Assembly: GCA_025766275.1 (NCBI GenBank)
Contig: JAFKAC010000262.1
Location: forward strand, 1-41,253
DNA: 41,253 nucleotides
DNA from: Lactarius indigo
Taxonomy: Eukaryota; Basidiomycota; Agaricomycetes; Russulales; Russulaceae
Direction of reading: 5' to 3'
The translations under genes were made by a program, and so were the position numbers. The notes under the pieces were generated by a model, which was not told where the DNA came from, did no database searches, and saw only the letters and a list, made by a program, of their open reading frames with translations. Numbering within the stretch: the stretch's first letter is position 1; each line of letters starts with the position of its first letter. Shown here piece by piece: positions 24,401-34,878 of this stretch.

Positions 24401-25557
24401 GGCCAGGTATCCACACTGATGCGCTGTCAAGGAAGACAAGTTCATGTTCTCTCACTTGTTTAGGATTTGGATACGTATTATTTTGAACGCCTGAAAATCC
24501 AAGAGGTTTGTGTGACTCCGGACGGCCAGCGGCTGATAGGCCATGGGGTCAGCACCGCCTCTCGTGACGGCCTACGTCCCAACAAATGCCGGGCGGAAAA
24601 GCTATTTTTCGGTATTTTCCCTGCCAAAGTCATCTCCGGCATGTCGTTTGACCGGCATACATAGTTTACAACTTGGATACGAAGCATCTTGAAGAGTGCG
24701 CATAACACTTTCAACAGGTTTGAGAATGATGCTCATCTATTTTATGAAGCCGGATTCCGGTGCTTCACAATATTCGGCACATCGCGCTTACACAGAGTGG
24801 GCAATCCGTTTTGTTGAGCTATGAATCAAAGGTCAAAATTCTCCAGTCCATGTAGACGGGACTCACTATCTTTCTCTAGGCAGCACCTCAGCTCTGGAAG
24901 TTGTCTTTCACGTCAGAGTGGGAAAAGGTTGATGCACCCGTGATGGCACGACTCTTGCTTCGACATACCTACGTGTCAAAGCCACCGATGGAGTCTCCAG
25001 GACCTAGTTACTTTGGAGGTAAGGATGACGAAATGGTTCTTTGCGCGGGTAAAGGTAAGAAAGAGACAGTTGTTCCACACCTTTTTTCGCTGAAACCGTT
25101 CGTAGCCGGGGACATACACATTTGGGATCGTGAATCTGCGTCATTCTTGGTCCATATCCGCGCGCCAGCGATAGGCGGCGGCCTGACCTGCGTTGCGTGG
25201 AACCAAGCAGCGAATCCTTTCATGTTTGCCACAGGCAGCCACGACGGCACGGTGCAATTTTGGACGTCATCCCTCAGGGATGCGACCGAGAGAGTGACCT
25301 TATCGGGCTTACGAACCTCATTCATCGAGGAGACCAGTTCGACGGCTGACCCTGACCGAACTTCGTGGGTGTCGCAAAAACCTATCATCCCCAGTATGGG
25401 CGAGAACGAGAAAGGCAGTTATGACGGAGATGACGGCGACGATTACAGTGGAAAGGGAAAGGACGCTGCGAAGTTCAGTAGCAATGGTGATGGGCAAAGT
25501 TTCAGGTCGGTGGTATCCCAGATGCCTACACTTCTTTATGACGCCGCGCCTGTATAA
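21419..25557 (+). CDS. Membrane-anchored WD40 protein, array copy 3
   Basis: Third tandem paralogue. It begins MTPSYSPEYGDFDIGGILRP, then LSRLLDALDQIGKRHQID. The helical region includes ELRTCVNLARQLGSSVAIL and LAQISFLFRENAADLYPRK. Membrane helices include ATFFSAVTATTIQF, FWFTSMVFSIAAAVNSLLG and FLVLSVACFSIGLVLFAY, then a fourth after a GTGCGT intron (about 23008-23070). The linker differs from copies 1 and 2. IRSSRVARLVPPLK precedes the propeller, whose last blades read AGDIHIWDRES and FATGSHDGTVQFW. The C-terminal tail is distinctive: Asp/Lys/Gly-rich and acidic (about 25390-25490). All exons join in frame, and the intron inside the TGQ/DLDTYYF region is shared with copy 2 only. It ends 88 bp before the first upstream ATG of the homoserine dehydrogenase gene. 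Confidence 0.8.
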
Positions 25558-25768
25558 TTTCCTGTCGGGGATAAGTTGTTTAGATCGGACCTAGACGCCT
25601 CGGTAGATTCGCTATTCTCCCATCGATTTGTACAACATCAGGATCATGGTGCGAACATTGTCGAAAAGATTTCTTGTTGAGCGATTACTAGCAACTCGGC
25701 CCATCGTCATCGCCCCTAGCAATCGCCGCGCCTTTCTTCTTCGAACTACACACTGTAACTACGTGATC

Positions 25769-27231
25769 ATGTCCCTCAGTCCCCCTCGAACTGTCTCGAT
25801 CGCCGTCGTAGGTGTCGGATTAGTCGGCTCCGAGTTCGTGCGGCAGCTGCAGGCACTCCCGCCTCCGCATCCATTCCGCATCGTCTCGCTCTCGTCCTCC
25901 AAAACGGCCATCCATAATCCCAACGGCATACCACCGACGGCCAACTGGCGCACGCTCCTTCGTACCTCCTCCTACCCCACGCCGAGCCCGTCCGACCTCG
26001 CGCACACGCTCGGGCAGCTCGTCCGCAGCGACAACACCGTCGTGCTGGTCGATAACACGTCTGCCGTGTCCGTGGCGGAGGTGTACCCGGCGCTGCTGCG
26101 CGCAGGTGTCCACGTCGTGACGCCGAACAAAAAGGCGTTCTCGGGCGCGCAAAAGCTATATGACCAGATCGTCGCCGCGAGCCGCGAGAGCGGCGCCAAG
26201 TTCCTGCACGAATCGACCGTCGGCGCCGGCCTGCCCGTCATATCCACGCTCAAGGATCTCGTCGCGACTGGTGACAAGGTGTGTACGTGATGAACAATCA
26301 CCACTTGCTTGGGCAATGGGCTCTGAAGATGGAGGCTCCCCCACGCCCACTCTCCCTCCATTTTTCCTTCTTTTTGTTTTTGTTCTTAGAACACTGATCG
26401 AATCGAAAAGGTGACCAGAATCGAGGGCGTCTTCTCTGGAACGCTAAGCTACATCTTCAATGAATTCTCGACAGGGTCCGCCGATGGACCGGCTTTCTCC
26501 ACCGTCGTACGCACTGCACGCGACAAGGGCTACACAGTACGTTCTCTCTTCTCCACATCACATCGTCGCAATCGACGAACGATCAACGAACGATCGCCCT
26601 GTCTTCCTCCCTCCCTCTGCCCCTCTGACGCGCCCCTTCTTTTTGGGGGGCTGGCTTAGGAGCCGCACCCAGCAGACGATCTGAACGGCGCCGACGTCGC
26701 ACGTAAACTGACCATCCTCGCGCGTCTCCTCTCGAGGCCAGACGGCCAGCCACCGATCTCGCTGCCAGACGGCTACTCTTCCGTGCCCACACAGTCCCTG
26801 ATCCCTGTGGGCCTCTCCCTCTCGTCCGTGCCCACGGGCGATGCGTTCCTTGACGCGCTCCAGGCGCACGACGCACATTTCGACACCTTGCGCGCTGAAG
26901 CAGCGGCGCGCCAAGGTCAAGGCGCTAGTCCTGGTGGCGCCGTGCTCCGCTACGTCGGCGTGATCGACGTGGATGCGGAAATCGGCAGTGGGTCTGTCAG
27001 GGCTGGCCTTGAACGGCACGTCACGTCACTCTCAGGAGCCGATCAGTTATTGATGAGCGGCGCAGGTACCCAACGACCCACCCATTCGCGACGTCACTTG
27101 GTGGATCGGATAACATTATTATGTTCCATACCGAGCGGTATGGTGCACGTCCGTTAATTGTCCAAGGTGCTGGCGCAGGGGCAACGGTCACGGCCATGGG
27201 TGTACTGAGCGATTTGCTCAAACTGGCGTAG
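25769..27231 (+). CDS. HOM6: Homoserine dehydrogenase
   Basis: NAD(P)-dependent oxidoreductase converting aspartate semialdehyde to homoserine, the branch point to threonine and methionine. The start MSLSPPRTVSIAVVGVGLVG carries the Rossmann GxGxxG motif. Family motifs follow: VVTPNKKAFSG, FLHESTVGAGLPVISTLKDL, RIEGVFSGTLSYIFNEF and GYTEPHPADDLNGADVARKL. The C-terminus has GSDNIIMFHTERYGARPL and VQGAGAGATVTAMGVLSDLL. Three introns: 26279-26389, 26537-26659, and a 50-nt intron 27016-27065 that must use a GC donor to keep GLER/YPTTHPFA in frame. An upstream in-frame ATG at 25646 would add 41 Arg-rich residues. The sequence is intact. The dehydrogenase stands alone, without the fused aspartate kinase of plants and bacteria. 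Confidence 0.93.
27016..27065 (+). other. GC-AG intron in homoserine dehydrogenase
   Basis: Joining CG|GCACGT...GGCGCAG|G is the only nearby solution I find that keeps the conserved HPFA...GSDN segment in frame. The nearest GT donor (27020) gives a wrong phase with every AG tested by eye. Confidence 0.5.
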
Positions 27232-28940
27232 GAAAGAATGAGTTGTCTGGAGTGCAGCACGACCAGCTTGAAAAATCAACTTTCTCTTAACCACACTGCA
27301 ACGACGGTGTACAAGTATTCATCGTATATACGACCCGTATTATCCTATCCCTCATCTCCTTCTCACCTCCACAAGAGCACTGCAACGGAGCAATACACAC
27401 TAGCGGTGAACGCATATAAACACAATAATGATGTCGAGCACGAAGACGGGATGTATGCGTAACAAGGAAGATGAGGGATTTAGGCAAACAACGGCGTAAA
27501 GAGATGGGGGATCTAATGATGAGACAAGAAAGGGCAGAAGGAGTGTGTATCGATAACGGACGGGACCAACAGTGAAAAAAAAAAGGGGGGGGGGAGATTA
27601 GGTTGGCAAAAACAAGAAGCGGGGAGGTAGCTTCTAAACTTCATTCGCAAGGAATTCGCGATGATTTGCCGTCCTCGTGAAAAGGGATCGATTTAAACGG
27701 GAAAGACGGAGTAGTGGTGAGTATGTGTACGCGCTTGACGACAAAAAAGGGAGCAGGATCACTATAACCAACATACAGATATTAGGGTGGCGACCGAAGC
27801 TAAAAAGGTAAACAACTCACAGTGACCACCAATAACATACACGGCAGCGATAAAGAGAAAAGACTGCGAGCCAGATACCAGAGGGACACCGTTGCGGGAA
27901 AAAACCAAAGCACGGTTACCACTAATACACCCAAGAAATAAGAGAATAACTTGGTGAAAAGGATAATAATGCTAATGGTAAGAGGGGGGTAGGACTATGC
28001 ATCGGATGAACAAGAGGGGGGGAGGGCGGTAGTTGATACAGAAAGATATAAAACCAGAGAACGTGTCGTAAATACTGAAATTCCCGTGCGAGAAGGGAAA
28101 GAAAGAAAGTGCACGGAGAGAAAAATATATACCAACTTGAGCTGGGATTAGGGTCCCAAGAACCAAGAACACGGGGCTTTAAGGAGGGGAAAAAAAAAAA
28201 AATAACCCTGCGCGTTGTCCGAGACACATGGCAGAAGCGCAATACGGGGAAGGATAAATAAGCAGGGTTGCCAACGAAAGACGACCGATGTAGTGTATAG
28301 ATGCGGTGACGGGGGGAAAGATGGGCGTTTGGGTTTTCATAGATATGTCAACCGACCGTGGTCGCTCTTTTGTACAACTTTGAACTTCGCCTTTCTAATT
28401 TGTACGAAGTCCAAGAGTGAGACAATGCCAGTGCGAGATGCGAAAGCATGCGATGTGTCGTTGATGAAACATTAGAGAGCCAATAGACAGGAAAGTGAAA
28501 AAGACAAAGAGACGCGCAATCTTGAGCAATTGATGGCGGCAGTCTTGATCGGCGACCTGGGATGAATACGGAAGCCGACCGAGGAAGGAAAATAACCGAA
28601 AAAGAGACATCTTGACGAGAGTTTGCCACAAAAGGAGATCTAGTCGGTTGCGCTTGAGGCCCAGCGATGAACGTTATACCACAGAGAGTAGAGAGCACAA
28701 GAACCAAAACGTCGAGGAAATAATGATATCGGAAAAAAGGAACCCTGGCGTATCAACACCAGGGCGGATATTGAAGAAATAACTTGATCGACGGCGGGCC
28801 AGGCATTTTTGAAGGGAAGAAACCCCCCGATGGAGTGGAGCTCAAAACAACCAACACAACCTCAAACTAATACAAGGAAGTAAGTCTTTATTTCTTTGGG
28901 AGTACAACAAGGAGAAACCAACCTCAAATGGGAACGTCGC
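27232..28940. other. Long gene-free stretch, purine-rich on + strand
   Basis: About 1.7 kb between converging genes (HSD + and the PNRC-motif gene -). No frame resembles a protein. From about 27480 the + strand is strongly purine-rich (long A and G runs), so the minus strand is C/T-rich. It probably contains the 3' UTRs of both genes. It includes an A10G10 tract at 27575-27594 and an A13 run near 28191-28203. Confidence 0.5.
27575..27594 (+). repeat. A10G10 homopolymer junction
   Basis: Ten A residues are followed directly by ten G residues. It is a low-complexity mononucleotide junction in a gene-free purine-rich stretch, and a likely place for length variation or assembly error. Confidence 0.85.
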
Positions 28941-30326
28941 TCATGGGAGGGCAACCTGCGCCTTGAAGGCCGGAACGGGTAGAACATCAGGACTGGGCGA
29001 GTTCTGGAACTTGGAGCTAGCCCAGAAGTCCTTTTTGCTGCTCGAGGCTGCCGAAGCAATGCGACGACGAGTTGAAAGGTTACCCTGGGCTTTGAGACCA
29101 CCGTCAGATGGAGAAGATAGAGCGCTATCCTCGTCCATAGACAGGTTGAAAACTCCCTCACTCGGAGAACGTAGGTGCTGGCGCTTACGCTCCGGGGTCA
29201 CAGTGGGTACTGGCTTGGAATTGAATGGGAAGCCCGACCGTGGGGTAGTGATGGGAGCAGTGCGAGGGCCATCGTCATAAACAGTTGACTGCTGCCGAGT
29301 GGTATTACCGCCCTTAGAACGGACGGGAGTAGAGGGGGTAAAAACGTCGTCATCATCCTCAACATCAGTGAGGTCATCACAAATAGGGAACACATCCGCG
29401 ATAGCCCCGTTTGATTGCATGCTTGACAAAGTGGGAACGGAGCGCGAGAGGTTCAATGAGTGGTTGTCCCATGAACGGGGCTGTGCAGTCGGGCGAGGGA
29501 CGGACAGAGCCTTGGAAGGTGGAGGGGTGGAGGGTACACCGACATTCTGACGACGTCGAGCGAGTTTGCCAGTAGGACGGGAGGCGAGCTTGGGAGCGGG
29601 ACGAACTGGAGGGTTAGCCTTGGTGGGAGTGGACGGAGGGTTGTCTGATTCGCTCTCCGAGGAGACTAGGAAAAGGTCAAAAGAATTATGCTGGGGGGTA
29701 TGGAGAGAATAAAGACGAGTAGGTGGGTTGGGGTTGTTGTTAACCTCTGCCTGCGAGGGAAGGTGGGAAGGGTTGGGGGGAGAACCCTGATGATGTTGAA
29801 AGTTGTGTCGCCGGTTGTTGCTCCTACGTACGAGAGACTGGGAATTGCTCCTGACAATTCGATAGTGAAGGTGAGGACTTGTTGTCACTGGTTGCGATTG
29901 TGACATTATTTACCTTGGTTTCGGCTTATCCTTGCTCGGCTTCGAGCTCTGACGGCCACGTAGCGACTTCTCCTGGGAAGGAGATGGTGTAACGGGGAAG
30001 GCTTGTGGCTTAGCGGGAAGATGAGCTACGAGGGGAGGGTTGCTCGAATCATCGGAGAACAGAGGCTGTACCGCAGTTGGCGGAGGAAGCGACTGGCGGG
30101 CGGTGCTGGCCGGCTTTGGCTTATTGCTATGTGTTGAGCGAGGGTGGCGATTGTGATGGGTTTGATGCTGATTAGAACGAGGTGGAGTGACAGATGGAGG
30201 CTTTGATAGAGAAAGTAGGCCAGGGATACGAGTTGGTTGTACGAGTACGGTTGGGGGGGCAGAGGGATGCCGACGGTGGTGAGTAGGAGTAGAGAGTAGA
30301 TGAACGGGCTTCTGGACCATCATCAT
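28941..30326 (-). CDS. Low-complexity protein with C-terminal PNRC/Edc1-like motif
   Basis: The start MMMVQKPVHLL at 30326 leads into His/Pro/Ser-rich sequence (HHRRHPSAPPTVLVQPTRIP). One intron (GTAAAT...GTCAG, about 29857-29918) splits KPKPR/SNSQSLVRRS. The second exon continues Ser/Pro/Asn-rich, with an acidic patch DDLTDVEDDDDVFTPSTP and RKRQHLRSPSEGVFNLSMD. It ends with FWASSKFQNSPSPDVLPVPA. That last element matches the pattern of the PNRC/Edc1 proline-rich motif (aromatic-A-x3-F...SPxPxxLPxPxF), which binds Dcp1 and stimulates mRNA decapping. A decapping-activator role is therefore inferred from the short motif only. The rest looks intrinsically disordered, about 430 residues. Stop 28941-28943. 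Confidence 0.7.
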
Positions 30327-31566
30327 CTCGGAAGAGAGAGAGAGTAGGGAGATGTCAAGGCAAAGTGAAGGATGGGGAGGAGGGAGGAGTGGATGTATGC
30401 GGGTGCGTTAAAGGGAGACGGAGAGGGGACACAGGGGCGATAACTAAGAAAGAAAAGCGAAAAACAAAAAAAAAGGTAGGGTGGGCTGACAAGTCCTTTT
30501 TGAATACCCGAACCGTAACTGGTTTCTCGGGTCATCAGAAGGTGGCGCTATTTCACACTCCGACTTCGCACTCGTTACGCCCAGTTCCATTTCGGGTCTC
30601 ATGCCGCCTAGATCTCAGAACCGCCTCACCTTACACGGTATCTCCGTTCAGACGTCCGCCTTAGTGCCCCTTCCCAGGCTTCCGTTATCGCAACCCCACA
30701 ACTCTCTCCGTCAATGTCACTTACTCTAAGATGATCTTGTCTCGTATTGGTCTCGCCCCCCCTGCCCTTGCCGCTCTTTTGTCCTCGTGTCCTGATCCTA
30801 ACGTCCCTGTCGTTTCACTTCATACTTCTTCAGGGTTCGAGAGCCTTCTTTTCTTCTTCTGACACCGACACCGATACTCTTGTACCTCACTTTTAAAAAC
30901 TTTATTTTTGTCTCCTGACAGACTTTACACCCCTCGTCTTCGTCTCCTATTTTCTTTTCTTCCCTCAGGTGTCAAACAGAAGGACTCTCCTTTTCCCCTC
31001 TCTTCCTCTCCTCATCCGATCTTACCTTTTTCGTATGGTATTAGGTTATGCCAGACTTATACCAGGCCACAGCAATGTGTCCCCCGATCAATTCCTTTTG
31101 GTCTATACCACCAGTAGCGTAATTATCTGCATTGAGAATTCTGATCTCAACACACCGCAACAAGGCGGTAGACGGCGGATCGGTTTCTGGAATTATCGTG
31201 TTTGGACGAAGTTACGAACTGCCCATGGAAAGACGGATTCCCTGGTTCCTGTGTGTGGTGCCCGCGTAATAAGACCGCCTCTGGGAACCGCCTTTGTTAA
31301 TATTACTGAGCTTACTGGTCTTATTTTCTCTCGCCTTATAGTCTGCAATAAAGATGGAAACGAGGATACTTGTATGCGCACTTGTTTTCAACTTACGCAA
31401 TACAAGACTACGCTTCGAATAGAAAGAAGAAAGACTAACAATAATCAACCTCCATCATCGTTGCCACGCCTTGGACACGCCCTTTTGCACACCCCGCCAC
31501 TGCAGTCGCGCTTTGTCACTCTACCCGTCGCAACAAGATCGATAAGGGTGCGGTGTGCGCGTTGTA
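30327..31566. other. Intergenic, upstream of the PNRC-motif gene
   Basis: About 1.2 kb between the 3' end of KGD2 and the start of the PNRC-motif gene. No gene is supported. 30690-31000 is pyrimidine-rich on the + strand. A long + strand open frame (30969-31739) runs antisense into KGD2 coding sequence and is treated as chance. Confidence 0.45.
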
Positions 31567-33488
31567 TTATGCCAACAACATCTTGCGAGGGTCTTCTATG
31601 TACTCTTTTACTCTCACTAAACAACGACAACAATATCAGCAGACTGTTCAAACAACACGTGGGTTTCACACACCAAGGAATGTCACAGCCTCTCGGCCGT
31701 CCAACAACCGATGGTCGTACGTCAGCGCAACGACCATAATCGGCCTTATCACAATCTGTCCATTCACGACAACTGGGCGATCCTTGGTTGCGTGCATCCC
31801 TGTTATTTCAAATTTCCCATTTCGCTAAGTTCATGGGGTTCCCTCGAGGCAGAACGCAGCCACGCACCAAGCACAGCCGATTGTGGCAGGTTAATGATAG
31901 GCGTGCCATACAACGACCCAAACACGCCCCCATTAGAACTATCAGTGAACTCTATCAGTAACAACACTTCATCGCGACCGTCAAACATGAGGCACGTACA
32001 TTGTGAACGACCCCCCGCCATATCCTCGAGTGTCAGCTTGTTGTCCCTTGCCTATTAGGGGAGAAAAAAAATGAGTTTCACATAAAACGTGACCACGCGT
32101 AAGACACGCCTTCTTCCCAAGAGCCGTGAGTTCACGCTCAAATTCGACAAAAGATAACGATTCCGCATTCTTGATCACCGGTGTGACGAGCCCCTTTGGA
32201 GTCGCGACTGCAACACTGAGGTCCACGTAGTCGCGATAAATTATCTCGTCACCCTGCGCAAAGCCCTAAAATCAGATCAAACATGTATCACTGCGAAACG
32301 ACCCTGACCTCGATCGACGCGTTCGCAGCCGGAATCTCCTTGAGGGCCAGCGCGGATGCCCGGGCAAATGCGCTCATGAAACCGAGCTTGACGTCGTGCT
32401 GTTTGAGCACCTCTTCCTTGTACCGTTTGCGCATTTCCATCAACGAGGACATATCGATCTCGTTGAACGTCGTCAGGAATGCGGCCGTGTTCTGTGATTC
32501 TTTCAGCCGCTCTGCAATGCGCAAGCGCATCCGGCTCATCTTGACCCGGTTCTCGTTTCGCGAACCCCCGGCTAGAGTGGGTGTAGGAGCGGACTTGCTC
32601 TCGTCTTTCGGTGCCGGTGCGGGTTTGTTCGTCCCTTTTGTTTCCGTCTTGCCACTGGGAGCTGGGCTCGGCGTACTTGCGGGCGGCGGCGATGACTCTT
32701 GCTTAGCGGGGGCCTTTGCATCCGCAGAGTCCTTCTCCGCTTGCGGCGGTGCGGTCTCAGACGACGCGGCAGGAGACGAGGATTCGCCTGCCTCGCCGGG
32801 TGCAATGCGGAACAGGTCCTGCCCAACCGTTACCGTGTCTTCTTCATTCGCAAGCAGCTCGGTTATCTTGCCGGCAGTTGGTGCGTTGACGGACACGTCG
32901 ATCTGCGAGAGTGGGTGGAATGAAAGGTGTCAACCATCTCCGAAGTGGCTCCAATGACGAAAAAGGAAGGAGAAAGGGGAGAGTAGAAATCCGAGAGATG
33001 GACAGCGAGACGGAAAATATGTCATCGAGGGAGGTACTGTACATACCTTGTCGGTCTCAATAGTGGCGACCTCCTCGTCAGCCTCGACTGTATCACCGAC
33101 CTTCTTCTGCCAAGTCTTGAGCGTGCCTTCCGAGATGGACTCGGCCATTTGAGGCACCTTGACGGTCTCATCTGTCCACAACGCAACATAACATCAGTCA
33201 CGACATCTCACCACTGCCCGAGTGCATTTAAAACTCCGTACCCTTTAGCAGTTTCGTGGTATGGAAGGGGGCGCGGCGCGCAAGCTCCCTGTGACATGCA
33301 TCTAGTCAGCGGACAGCCGAGTCTCATACGCGTATAAGTGGGGTCGAGGGGACTTCGTGGGTACAGAATAGACGAGAATGGGCCAGACCCGGGACGCACC
33401 AACTGCGCGACGTGGCGAGAACCCCGACTGTGCTACGCGGTATAATGCCCCGCGCGCGGGCGAGAGCAACAACGCGTTTTGACAGCAT
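31567..33488 (-). CDS. KGD2: Dihydrolipoyllysine-residue succinyltransferase, E2 of 2-oxoglutarate dehydrogenase
   Basis: Mitochondrial E2 core enzyme transferring succinyl from lipoate to CoA in the TCA cycle. The N-terminus [19 protein letters not shown] is a basic presequence. A lipoyl domain follows, with [20 protein letters not shown] and the lipoylated lysine in EVATIETDK. After an Ala/Pro/Ser/Lys linker comes the catalytic domain: [60 protein letters not shown] and the active-site motif DHRLLDGRE. The protein ends [12 protein letters not shown] (stop 31567-31569). There is no separate E3-binding domain, as is usual for this E2. One intron (32052-32109) appears to be GC-AG. A C6 run (+ strand 32011-32016) is one base short for DMAGG/SFTISNGG; because the rest is perfectly conserved, I suspect a consensus error. 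Confidence 0.93.
32052..32109 (-). other. GC-AG intron in KGD2
   Basis: Read on the minus strand, AAGAAG|GCGTGT...CCCTAATAG|GCAAGG joins GKK to [14 protein letters not shown], the conserved order in the family. No GT donor at this junction keeps those residues. Confidence 0.6.
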
Positions 33489-33648
33489 GGCTTAACAGCG
33501 TCGTGAAGTTGAAATAAGGTGAAGTATACTCCAGTAGGAGTTTAGTTCAAGTGAATATAGGTGTAACAAGAGCAAGAGGTTTCTCCGGCAGACGGAGTAG
33601 TTGGGTTGTCAGTCAGTTCCGTTCCGGGCACACCCTGCGCCGCGGCTG

Positions 33649-33677
33649 ATTGGTTCAAATGCCAACGCCGTTATTGG
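33649..33677 (-). promoter_or_regulatory. Two CCAAT boxes upstream of KGD2
   Basis: CCAAT on the minus strand occurs at 33649-33653 and 33673-33677, 24 bp apart, about 160-190 bp upstream of the KGD2 ATG and in its orientation. CCAAT is bound by the HAP/NF-Y complex, which controls respiratory genes including KGD2 in yeast. Use here is inferred. Confidence 0.45.
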
Positions 33678-33820
33678 CCGCAAAGCCCGAATTGAATATA
33701 CAGATCCAGCGAGACATCACTATTGATGGGACTACTACAGTACTACGATAGCAATGATCGGCTACACGTATAAGAAACGACATAGATGTGACACAATAGG
33801 CTGAGGGCGGAAATGGAAAT

Positions 33821-34646
33821 TTAGGGGAATGTGAGGATGAATTCCTTCATCGCTTCCTCCCAGCTACAATCAGGCAACCCACTTGCGTCCTCTGTTGGTT
33901 TCCCTCCACACGTCTTTTCAAGCAAAACCGGTACTTGCTTCATAATTTCCCCAAACCCTTTTCTCACATCATCCTCCTCCCGCTTCCGCACGTATTGGAA
34001 GTTCTTCCTGAGTGGCACGCCACGCGCCAGTTCTCCTCTCATCCCCAGAACAGCCCCGTCGTTGGACGTCGGTAATCTACGCTGCTTACTCCCATTCTTG
34101 CGGGTCGTAGTCGCGGCCCGTGCGACCGCTTGCTCGGTTTTTTTGTACTCATCGCTACTGGGAGAACACAGTGTCTGCAGTGTGTCGCGCGTGGACTTGA
34201 ACGCGATGAACCGTAACGTCGGATAGAAGTGCACGAGCGAGCCCGGCGTGCCACACACTACTGGGCAATCTGGGTTCGGACAGCCATGTGGTTCGACGCC
34301 GTTTCGTTGGCACTTGCCATGAAAGTAGGATGGGAAAATGGCGGTCCTCATGTTGTCGTATGAGGTGTCGTGGTACGTAGTAAGAATAGGATGAAAGAAT
34401 GACATGGGGTCGTCGTGGTTCTCAGGGGGAAGTAGCTTTTGTGAAATTTGTTTTGCCTGTGGAGCGTCAGAAAACATGGGCGGGCGTTAGTTCGAGACAT
34501 CGAGACCTCACTATTTGGTGGAAGACAGTATCGATGGGGATGGTATAGTTGTCTAACCAAGCCCGGGTAATGCCAACTATGCATTCGCCCTCGCATGCGA
34601 AGACAGAAATTTGGCTGGCAAAGAGAAGAATAGAAATGATGAGCAT
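33821..34646 (-). CDS. Secreted Cys-containing protein of unknown function
   Basis: The start at 34646 gives a clear signal peptide, MLIISILLFASQISVFA, with likely cleavage before CEGECIVGITRAWLDNY. One intron (GTGAGG...CACAG, about 34459-34512) joins TVFHQI to AKQISQKLLPPENHDDP. The mature part has IFPSYFHGKCQ and a conserved-looking cluster PHGCPNPDCPVVCGTPGSLV, then ATLRFIAF-type sequence (here PTLRFIAFKSTRDTLQ). After that come basic and charged stretches and the end EAMKEFILTFP (stop 33821-33823). About 250 residues, frame intact. I associate the C(P)NPDCPVVCGTPG pattern with uncharacterised basidiomycete secreted proteins but cannot name a family. No catalytic motif is evident. Confidence 0.75.
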
Positions 34647-34878
34647 TTTTAGAATCGAGCGACCTTGCTAAACTGGCTCTGAACCTCTTGAGGTGGGCGG
34701 CTTGGCGGAATTGTTCAAGATGTACCGAATGATAAAAAGAAAATCGAAAGAGTTCGTATACGCGTTCACGTGAGTCGCAGCTTGGAGGAATGCAAACGGG
34801 GAACGTGTTACAGTTGCGGGTGGCACGATTGGTATCAAAACGGGTGTCTAATCATAATCAAAGCCTGTCAAGATCTCA

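Noticed and set aside
11412..25557. WD40 array as pseudogenes because open frames are short
   Set aside because: Each copy joins into a full protein by short introns at conserved positions; short frames reflect exon size, not decay.
27922..28242. Phe/Pro-rich minus-strand frame
   Set aside because: Composition simply reflects the C/T-rich strand; there are no splice or family features.
30969..31739. 256-residue open frame on the + strand
   Set aside because: Its right part is antisense to the last KGD2 exons, including the DHRLLDGRE active-site exon, and it has no protein-like pattern.
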